Of a stretch of 9,706 bases of DNA, positions 1-5,642 are shown in pieces (position 1 is the stretch's first letter; each line of letters opens with the position of its first letter). The position numbers and the translations under genes were made by a program. Source of the DNA: CAIYMF01 sp943329595 (lineage in GTDB: Bacteria > Actinomycetota > Actinomycetes > S36-B12 > CAIYMF01); assembly GCA_943329595.2 (NCBI GenBank), contig CALQEM020000133.1:1-9706 (forward strand), written 5' to 3'. The notes beneath the pieces are model-generated. The model was not told the origin of the DNA. It saw only the letters and a program-made list of their open reading frames with translations, and did not search any database.

Positions 1-244
1 GGTGGTTCAACTGCCGACCGGGGCCTGGTTCGACCCCCTCGACCTCGAAGCCGGCAACCTGCTGTGCCTTCACGGCAACCCCAACGTGCTCACCGCCGAC
101 CGGGGCACCTCGGCGCTGTCTCAGGGCTGCACGGGGCAGCACTCACTGGTCGAGGTGTCGCTCTGGCTAGACGATGTGCACGAGGTGCGGGCTCATCGAC
201 CGCCAGATTTCGTCGACCTGCCCGACCTGCCCAACCGCCCCTAG
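1..244 (+). CDS. Molybdopterin-dependent S-/N-oxide reductase-type oxidoreductase, C-terminal fragment
   Basis: This is the last 80 codons of a plus-strand gene that enters from the left edge; the first full codon is at position 2 and the TAG stop is at 242-244. The peptide matches the C-terminal molybdopterin-dinucleotide-binding domain of the biotin/methionine sulfoxide reductase-TMAO reductase group (BisC/TorA-like). The recognisable parts are the VQLPTGAWFDP segment near the start, HGNPNVLTADRGTSALSQGC near residues 25-44, and the following LVEVSLW strand. Enzymes of this family use a bis-MGD molybdenum cofactor to reduce sulfoxides or N-oxides, or to oxidise small molecules. The catalytic residue and any signal peptide lie outside the window, so substrate and location cannot be judged. 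The gene is convergent with the neighbouring MBL-fold gene, and the two stop codons overlap. Family assignment is fairly sure; the exact substrate is unknown. Confidence 0.8.
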   Translation, partial: VVQLPTGAWFDPLDLEAGNLLCLHGNPNVLTADRGTSALSQGCTGQHSLVEVSLWLDDVHEVRAHRPPDFVDLPDLPNRP

Positions 245-1638
245 GACTCGACCACGCTGCCGTCGACGTGCACCGCGCTAATGCCCGCCCGCTCCAGCAG
301 CGAGGCTGCGACCGCTGAGCGGAAGCCGCTGCCGCAGTAGACCCACACCTCGCGTCCGTCGGCCCACTCGCGCACCTCGTCGAGCCTCGCCTCGAGTTCG
401 TGCAGGGCGATGGCGCGCTGCCCCGCCAGCCGTGCTCGCGCGCTCTCTGACTCGAGCCGCACATCAAGCACTCGAAGCTCGGGGTCGCTGGCCATCGCGG
501 CACGAAGGCGGCGTCCGTCGGCATGGCGCACCGTGGCGAGCATCGAGGGCTCGACGGTGCCATCGCGCCACAGCGCAGCAGAGCGCACACTGTCGATGCC
601 GATACGGCCGAGTTCGATCACGGCGGTGTGCAGGGTTGCCTCGTCAGGAACTACCAGGTGCAGGTCGGCACCCCACGGAATTAGCCAGCCGACATAGGTC
701 ACGTAGGCGCCGGCTGCGTCGAACGAGAGGGTTCGGGGCAGGTGGCCGTCGGCGAAGGCGTGGCGGTGCCGCAGGTCGAGTACCCACTCACCTGACACCG
801 CCCGCTGGGCGACATCGGCCAGGGTGCTGACGGGCGGAACCAGCGGAGGCTGCATCGGGGTGCCAGCTCGGTTCAGCTCTCCCATGCGATGGAAGTAGCC
901 GGGGTGCGGGCCCTGGTGCTCGAGCAGGTGCCGGACAAAGGTTTCCTCGTCCTCGAGAAAGACCGGGTTGGTGTGCTGGAGGCCGGCCAGCGTGCGCTCG
1001 CCCACCACGGCGTCACCGACCGAGCAGAAGGAGCCGAAGCCGTGAGTGGGCAGCACGGTCGCGCCGTCGTGGGACACGAGGCCGAGTCGGTGAGCCGAGC
1101 GCCACTGGGCGCGAGCGAGCTCCTCAGTGTGGTCGGCTCCGAACAGGTCGGTGCGTCCCACGCCCGAGTAGAGCAAACCGCCGCCGCTGAAGAGGGCGAT
1201 GTCGACACCGTCGACGCTGAGCAGGTACGACATGTGGTGCGGCGTGTGCCCGGGAGTGTGCACGGCACGCACCTGCCCGGCCCCCACCTCCAGAAGCTCG
1301 CCGTCGCAGATCAGTCGTGCCGGGCAGGTAACGCCCCCGCCGGCGGGAATGACGTACTCGGCGTCGCTGAGGCGGGCTGCTGCGAGCCCGCCGCTGACGT
1401 AGTCGTTGTGCACGTGGGTGTCGAGGACGTGCGAAACGGCCCACCCACTGTCGCGGATGAACCCCAGCAGTGAGTCGACATCGCGAGGTGGGTCGACGAG
1501 GAGCGCCGACGTGCCTGTGACCGCGATGTAGGTGCGGTTGCCCAGCCCGGGAACCTCGAAGGGCACCACCCGCGTATCACCGGCGACGACGTCGTCGGTG
1601 AGGGCGGTCAGCGGAGCAGCGCCGCTGGCTCGAATCAC
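241..1638 (-). CDS. MBL-fold metallo-hydrolase with C-terminal rhodanese domains (persulfide dioxygenase-like)
   Basis: The 465-residue protein has an N-terminal metallo-beta-lactamase fold (about residues 15-225) followed by two rhodanese-like modules (about 268-345 and 375-463). The MBL motif is DTHVHND (His75, His77, Asp79), then HTPGH (His127, His131) and THG (His199). The last rhodanese has an active-site-type loop CGSGFRS with Cys435; the first has no such Cys. Relatives include ETHE1/BlhA-type persulfide dioxygenases, which oxidise thiol persulfides to sulfite. However, the usual His after HxHxD is Tyr80, and the Asp of the TGD motif, an iron ligand in ETHE1, is Gly153 (FSGGG). I recall this variant from other actinobacterial homologues, so the activity is uncertain. 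The GTG start at 1638 is supported by GAGG at 1647-1644, five bases upstream and overlapping the stop of the regulator gene before it. It is the third gene of the MEDS-PucR operon. Confidence 0.85.
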   Translation of the reverse strand: MIRASGAAPLTALTDDVVAGDTRVVPFEVPGLGNRTYIAVTGTSALLVDPPRDVDSLLGFIRDSGWAVSHVLDTHVHNDYVSGGLAAARLSDAEYVIPAGGGVTCPARLICDGELLEVGAGQVRAVHTPGHTPHHMSYLLSVDGVDIALFSGGGLLYSGVGRTDLFGADHTEELARAQWRSAHRLGLVSHDGATVLPTHGFGSFCSVGDAVVGERTLAGLQHTNPVFLEDEETFVRHLLEHQGPHPGYFHRMGELNRAGTPMQPPLVPPVSTLADVAQRAVSGEWVLDLRHRHAFADGHLPRTLSFDAAGAYVTYVGWLIPWGADLHLVVPDEATLHTAVIELGRIGIDSVRSAALWRDGTVEPSMLATVRHADGRRLRAAMASDPELRVLDVRLESESARARLAGQRAIALHELEARLDEVREWADGREVWVYCGSGFRSAVAASLLERAGISAVHVDGSVVES

Positions 1639-1645
1639 GTCGGCC

Positions 1646-3310
1646 TCACGCTCGCAGGGACTGGAGAGTGCGCCAGGCCCGGCAGGCTAACTGCAGGTTG
1701 AAGTTGACGTCGGGCTCGCCGAGGGCGAGCCCCGACACCTCGCGAATCCGCTGAAGCCGGTACTTGAGGGTGCTGCGGTGGATCGATAGCGCAAGCGCTG
1801 CTTCGTCGTAGCGACCACCACACTCGAGGTACTCGTCGAGGGTGTGAACGAGGTCGGAGTGGCGCTGCACGTCGTAGTCGAGCAGGGGGCCGAGCCAGTC
1901 GCGGGCGAACCGCTCAATCTCCTGGGCGTCGTCGGTGTTGGCGAGTAGCCGGTACACGCCGAGCTGGTCGAACACCGTCACCTTCGGCGAGGGTCCGGCG
2001 TCGCGCTGCAGCCGGAGGGCGAGCAGCGCCTCACGGTGTGAGCGGGGAAAGTCGTCGACCGAGCTGGTGCGACTGCCCACGCCGATGCGGCACTGTTCGC
2101 CCGCCAACTCGCGCATCACGGTGGTGTGCAGGTCAGCCCAGTCGATCTCACGGTCGGTGAGCAGCACCACGGTGCCGCCCCGCGACACGAGGAGCTGGCC
2201 CAGATTGAGGTCGCGCGCTGCGCGGCGAATGCTGGTGAAGAAGTGGTCGTCGTCGCGCGTACGACCCCGGCCCTCGCACACGATGACTCGGTGCGGCTGG
2301 CTCAGGTCGCGCCCGAAGGTCTCGCCCCGCGCCAGCGCTGTGTCGGTGCTCTCGCCCGACAGGAGGTCCTCCACCAGGTCTCGCCTGATTCGCACCTCGG
2401 TGTCAGCAACGCTGCGTTGGCGGGCGAGTTCCATCGAGAGGATCGTCGCCCCATACTCGAGCGCCGCGAGATCCTCGGCCCGTGCCTGGTTGGTGGGGTC
2501 GATGAGGGCCATCACGGCCACCGAGTCGGGGCGCGGAGAGGCAGCGGTCATCATCTGGCCCGCCTCGCGAACAGGATGTCCCTTGAGCAAGAGTCTGCGC
2601 ACCAGAGCGTCACGGCGGGCGGGGGTGTCCTTGGGGTGGGTCGCAGGCTGGTCGGGCCCTGCCCATGCGCGCAGGTTCCCGTACCGGTCCTCGATCGACA
2701 CAGGGAGACCGGTGACCTCGTGCACCGCGCGTGCGATGCCGTCCATACCCTCGCCGCTGACGGCCGCGCGGGTGAGCCGGTGGTGGATTTCGATGCGCTG
2801 CTGCAGTGCCTCCACCGTGTGCTTGAGCTGCTCGTTGACGCTCTCGAGTTCAGTGGCGGCTGCCCGCTCGAGCTGGTGAAGCCGGCTATTCCTCACCGCT
2901 GACCCGATCTGCTGGGCCAGCACTCGCAGTAGGAAGTGCTCATCGCTGCGCAGGTCACGGTCGGACGACACCACCATGCAGCCCTGGGCGCTGGTGCCGC
3001 CGCCGAGCCCGAAGGCCCAGGCGTGGGCTGCACCAGCGACGACGAGCTCGCCGCCGTTAGCCGGGATGGTGTCGAGGTTGGCGGGCTCGGGTTCGGAGCC
3101 GTCTCCTGAGGACCAGCGGGCGGTAGCACCTTCGCGAACACGGACACCCACCAGTGTGCAGTCGGCGAACGAGGGTGCTGCGCTGGCGCCCATGCGCAGG
3201 ATCTGTTTCTCATCGGTGCTCTCGGTCATGAGCATGGCGAGAACCAGAAGCGCGTTCAGCCGTGACAGGTGGTCGCGCTCCTCGAGGCCAACCGAGGCCT
3301 CGAGCGTCAT
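1646..3310 (-). CDS. GAF-domain PucR/CdaR-family transcriptional regulator
   Basis: The 554-residue protein is a cytoplasmic DNA-binding regulator. An N-terminal GAF-like sensor (about residues 15-145) leads into a Glu/Leu-rich probable coiled coil (about 145-175), a second sensor-like region (about 175-300), the degenerate GGDEF-like CdaR segment (about 335-440) and the C-terminal PucR helix-turn-helix (about 485-550). The HTH carries the family-typical stretch LALSIHRSTLKYRLQRIREV, followed by a FNLQLACRAW tail. Regulators of this family usually activate catabolic genes in response to a small molecule; the ligand cannot be read from the sequence. The ATG at 3310-3308 overlaps the stop of the MEDS gene in an ATGA junction, which implies translational coupling and probably a joint sensing function. 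I see no strong Shine-Dalgarno before it, consistent with coupling. It is a candidate regulator of the divergent promoter at 5524-5642, but no direct evidence links them. Confidence 0.88.
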   Translation of the reverse strand: MTLEASVGLEERDHLSRLNALLVLAMLMTESTDEKQILRMGASAAPSFADCTLVGVRVREGATARWSSGDGSEPEPANLDTIPANGGELVVAGAAHAWAFGLGGGTSAQGCMVVSSDRDLRSDEHFLLRVLAQQIGSAVRNSRLHQLERAAATELESVNEQLKHTVEALQQRIEIHHRLTRAAVSGEGMDGIARAVHEVTGLPVSIEDRYGNLRAWAGPDQPATHPKDTPARRDALVRRLLLKGHPVREAGQMMTAASPRPDSVAVMALIDPTNQARAEDLAALEYGATILSMELARQRSVADTEVRIRRDLVEDLLSGESTDTALARGETFGRDLSQPHRVIVCEGRGRTRDDDHFFTSIRRAARDLNLGQLLVSRGGTVVLLTDREIDWADLHTTVMRELAGEQCRIGVGSRTSSVDDFPRSHREALLALRLQRDAGPSPKVTVFDQLGVYRLLANTDDAQEIERFARDWLGPLLDYDVQRHSDLVHTLDEYLECGGRYDEAALALSIHRSTLKYRLQRIREVSGLALGEPDVNFNLQLACRAWRTLQSLRA

Positions 3311-3921
3311 GCCGACCGAGCCTGTGACTTCGCGGCCAGGTATTCGTCGGGCTCGAGGTAATAGGGGTTATCGAGCAGAGTGCCGCACAGCAGGAGCTTG
3401 GGGTGGGTGCGGAGTAGGTCAACCACGACCCGTCCGTCGAAGAGGTCGAGGTCGTAGAGACACATGATCACCTGCGGGTACAGAGGCAGGAAGCGGTTGA
3501 GCTCGCACTCGTAGTCGAGGAGGTCCTCAACCCCGGGCAGCTCGCGCAGTGCCCAGCTCATCTCACCGCAACTGCGGGAAAATGTGTAGGCGCCGCTCGA
3601 CAGGCTCTCGCGAGTTGCGGAGTCCCAGAAGGCGATCATGGCTTCCTTGGAGAAGGTGCCGTCGCGGAGGTAGGTGTCACCCGAGCGGAGAACGTCGAGG
3701 CAGGACACCTCCGCGTCGAGGTCGGTGACGAAGTGGGCCCGCAGTTCGTCAGGCTCAACCTGGTCGAGTACCACCACGCAGTGGTCGCCTGCGTCGATGC
3801 CGGCGCGAAGGTAGGCGAGGAGCACTTCGTCGCGCCACTCGGACCCTCGGTAGAAGGCGCAGATGTGATCGCCAGCATTGAGCCGCACACCTGGAAGGCC
3901 GAACTGGATCGGATCCGGCAT
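3307..3921 (-). CDS. MEDS-domain (DcmR-type sensory) protein
   Basis: The 204-residue protein consists almost entirely of a MEDS domain (methanogen/methylotroph, DcmR sensory). Family hallmarks are LNAGDHICAFYRGSEW near the N-terminus (His19, Cys21), a middle VVVLDQVEPDEL strand-helix, CLYDLDLFDG near 154-163, and the closing RTHPKLLLCGTLLDNPYYLEP segment (about 171-191). MEDS domains are thought to sense small organic compounds, by analogy with DcmR of dichloromethane metabolism, and are often fused to kinases or DNA-binding domains. Here the domain stands alone and has no HTH, so it probably signals to the GAF-PucR regulator whose start codon overlaps its stop. The ATG at 3921-3919 is preceded by AGAGG eight bases upstream (3934-3930), a good ribosome-binding site. 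It is the first gene of the three-gene operon. No membrane segment or signal peptide is visible. Confidence 0.85.
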   Translation of the reverse strand: MPDPIQFGLPGVRLNAGDHICAFYRGSEWRDEVLLAYLRAGIDAGDHCVVVLDQVEPDELRAHFVTDLDAEVSCLDVLRSGDTYLRDGTFSKEAMIAFWDSATRESLSSGAYTFSRSCGEMSWALRELPGVEDLLDYECELNRFLPLYPQVIMCLYDLDLFDGRVVVDLLRTHPKLLLCGTLLDNPYYLEPDEYLAAKSQARSA

Positions 3922-4059
3922 GGACGCCGCCTCTCAGCGTGGGAGATTACTCACAGGCTAGGCCTGCGTGGGCCAACTATCTAGTCCCGGAAGGACAGGA
4001 CTTCATAGATCTCTAGCCTTGACGAGACAGAATCCGGACCACTGGCGTGCGCGGGCGCC
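3922..4059. promoter_or_regulatory. Intergenic region carrying the likely promoter of the MEDS-PucR-MBL operon
   Basis: These 138 bases separate the aldehyde dehydrogenase stop from the MEDS start; both genes are on the minus strand. An inverted repeat, AGTCC at 3983-3987 and GGACT at 3998-4002, overlaps a tandem AGGACAGGAC at 3992-4001. Read on the minus strand, it lies between ATGAAG and TAGATA hexamers 17 bases apart, a poor but possible -35/-10 pair. No U-tract terminator for the dehydrogenase is visible. Region assignment is reasonable; the specific promoter elements are weak. Confidence 0.35.
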
Positions 4060-5523
4060 CTACTTGCCGTGCGTGTCCCAGTGCGCACCAAACAGGTCCT
4101 GCTCGGTGAACGCCTTCGGGGCGATGGTGCGCGACACCCAGGTGAGATTCACGAAGTGACGGGCGTTCACATTCTCAGTGGTGATGTTCCCGCCCCAGGT
4201 GCCGCACGAGAGGCTGAGCGTGAACGGCAGCCCGTTGCGGGCACTGCCCGCGCCCTCGTTGAGGTTCTGGTTCACCATGACCCGCGCGGTGCGCGTTCCG
4301 AAGGCGAGCGCGTCGACGTGCGCGTCGGTGCTCGTGTGGATTCCGCACGTGTGGCCGAGGCCCTGGTAGGCGGTAATCGCGTTAATGACGTCGACCGCTT
4401 CTTGAATGTCACTGCCGTAGCGGTAGATGGCGAGCACGACCGAGAGCTTCTCGCCCGAGAAGGGGTGGTCGGGCCCGGTGCCGTTCTCCTCGACCATGAG
4501 GAAGGCGGTGTCGGCCGGCACCTCGATGCCCGCGAGGGCCGCGATCGTAGCTGCGGGCTTGGCAATCACATCGAGGCTGGGGATGTGACCGCCATCGGGC
4601 CACATCGCGGCCTGCAACCGCGCCTTCTCGTCGGCGTTGCACAGGTAGCCACCCGAGGCGAGCAGGCGCTGCATCAGGTCGTCGTAGACGGCGTCAGCAA
4701 CGACCAGAGAGTTGTCGGCGAGGCAGCTGGTCGCGAGGTCGAACGTCTTGCCGGCAACGATCATCGCCGCGGCGTCGGCAAGGTCGGCGGTCTCGTCGAT
4801 AACGTGCACCGAGTTGCCAACGCCCACGCCGTAGGCAGGCGTGCCGCTGCTGTAGGCGGCCTTGACCATCGCCGCCCCACCCGTGGCAACGATGACGTCG
4901 GCCTGCCGCATTAGCTCGCGGGTCTTGTCGATTGACGGCGAGCTCAGGCTCAGGACGAGGTCCTCGGGGGCTCCGACCTGCGCGCAGGCCGCGCGCATGA
5001 ACCCGACCGCGAGCTCGCTGGTCTTGCGGGTGCGCGGGTGGGGGGCGATCACGATGGCGTTGCGTCCCTTGAGTGCCATCAGCACCTTCATGGGCGGGGT
5101 GGCATCAGGCCCGGTGGTGGGAATCAGTGCGGCCACCACTCCCACGGGCTTGGCGATCTTCACCAGCCCTCGTGCGGGGTCCTCCTCGACGATGCCCACG
5201 GTCTTCATGTCGCGCATGTCTGCGAGGAGACCGTTGACCCGGCGCTGGATCTTGGTGAGCTTGTCGGCGTAGGTACCGAAGCCACCCTCGTCGACAGCCA
5301 GTTGGGCCAGGGCCTCGGCGTGGTCGGGGCGCACGATGGACCAGCCGACCGCTGTAACCAGGGCATCGACTCGCGCCTGGTCCCAGTCGGCGATGGCCTC
5401 CTGGGCGGCCCGGGCTCGCGCCACGATGGCTCCGACTTCCTCGGCCACTGACGTGTCAGGGGTCGAAGGGGTCGAAGGGGTGGTCGGGGTGGTCGGGATG
5501 GTTGCGGTGTCAGTGATCGCCAT
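4060..5523 (-). CDS. CoA-acylating aldehyde dehydrogenase, sulfoacetaldehyde dehydrogenase (SauS)-like
   Basis: The product (487 residues from the ATG at 5523) belongs to the acylating aldehyde dehydrogenases (EutE/AdhE/SauS group), which convert an aldehyde, CoA and NAD(P)+ to an acyl-CoA. Diagnostic parts are the KPVGVVAALIPTTGPDATP nucleotide-fold segment (about 125-143), KGRNAIVIAPHPR (152-164), VATGGAAMVKAAYSSG (212-227), the catalytic-Cys region ATSCLADNSLV with Cys267, and the C-terminal SLSCGTWGGNITTENV block. The pattern is closest, from memory, to sulfoacetaldehyde dehydrogenase (acylating). Starts further upstream in the same frame exist at 5538 (GTG), 5592 (ATG) and 5595 (GTG). 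I prefer 5523 because the residues before the conserved core look non-conserved and the upstream starts would run into the control region; no start has a good Shine-Dalgarno. It is divergent from the 2-KPCC homologue, suggesting co-regulation and a shared pathway. Substrate is inferred, not shown. Confidence 0.85.
   Translation of the reverse strand: MAITDTATIPTTPTTPSTPSTPDTSVAEEVGAIVARARAAQEAIADWDQARVDALVTAVGWSIVRPDHAEALAQLAVDEGGFGTYADKLTKIQRRVNGLLADMRDMKTVGIVEEDPARGLVKIAKPVGVVAALIPTTGPDATPPMKVLMALKGRNAIVIAPHPRTRKTSELAVGFMRAACAQVGAPEDLVLSLSSPSIDKTRELMRQADVIVATGGAAMVKAAYSSGTPAYGVGVGNSVHVIDETADLADAAAMIVAGKTFDLATSCLADNSLVVADAVYDDLMQRLLASGGYLCNADEKARLQAAMWPDGGHIPSLDVIAKPAATIAALAGIEVPADTAFLMVEENGTGPDHPFSGEKLSVVLAIYRYGSDIQEAVDVINAITAYQGLGHTCGIHTSTDAHVDALAFGTRTARVMVNQNLNEGAGSARNGLPFTLSLSCGTWGGNITTENVNARHFVNLTWVSRTIAPKAFTEQDLFGAHWDTHGK
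5459..5503. repeat. Five 9-bp tandem units encoding a Thr/Pro linker
   Basis: Two copies of GGGGTCGAA (5459-5476), two copies of GGGGTGGTC (5477-5494) and a diverged GGGATGGTT (5495-5503) lie in tandem. On the minus strand they encode a Thr/Pro/Ser-rich segment near the N-terminus of the aldehyde dehydrogenase. The 9-bp period keeps the reading frame, so copy-number change would alter linker length only. The segment precedes the conserved enzyme core. Confidence 0.75.
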
Positions 5524-5642
5524 GCCTAGAAGGATCACTCCATCCTGTGGCTGCGGTGACCGACCGCGGCGGTTGAAGGTTGCGATGAACATCACCCTGT
5601 GAGGACATGTACCCTCACGACGTTCGCAGCGAGGGTACAGAC
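5524..5642. promoter_or_regulatory. Divergent promoter/operator region with three GNGAGGGTACA-like half-sites
   Basis: This gap separates the minus-strand aldehyde dehydrogenase from the plus-strand 2-KPCC homologue. Three related half-sites are seen: GTGAGGACA at 5599-5607 (plus), GTGAGGGTACA at 5618-5608 (minus) and GCGAGGGTACA at 5629-5639 (plus). They form an inverted repeat GTGAGG/CCTCAC (5599-5604 and 5613-5618) and a second, perfect 9-bp one, TGTACCCTC (5608-5616) and GAGGGTACA (5631-5639). The two plus-strand sites start 30 bp apart, about three helical turns. This arrangement suits a dimeric regulator controlling both genes. No convincing -35/-10 pair could be assigned. The regulator is unknown; the nearby PucR-type protein is a candidate. 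Confidence 0.6.
5631..5635 (+). promoter_or_regulatory. Ribosome binding site that decides the 2-KPCC homologue start
   Basis: GAGGG lies seven bases before the ATG at 5643 and is the only good Shine-Dalgarno nearby. It excludes the in-frame ATG at 5607, which has none. The site is also part of the third operator-like half-site, so a bound regulator could overlap the translation signal at the DNA level. Confidence 0.75.

Noticed and set aside
1935..2879. Plus-strand open frame of 314 codons opposite the PucR gene
   Set aside because: The product is a Ser/Arg-rich low-complexity shadow with no domain; the minus-strand GAF-PucR reading is convincing.
5459..5503. CRISPR-like or mobile-element repeats
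   Set aside because: The units are 9 bp, contiguous without spacers, and in frame within a coding region. No transposase, tRNA or CRISPR array is visible anywhere in the window.
5607..5642. Earlier ATG for the 2-KPCC homologue at 5607
   Set aside because: It has no ribosome binding site and lies within the operator repeats, while the ATG at 5643 has GAGGG seven bases upstream.
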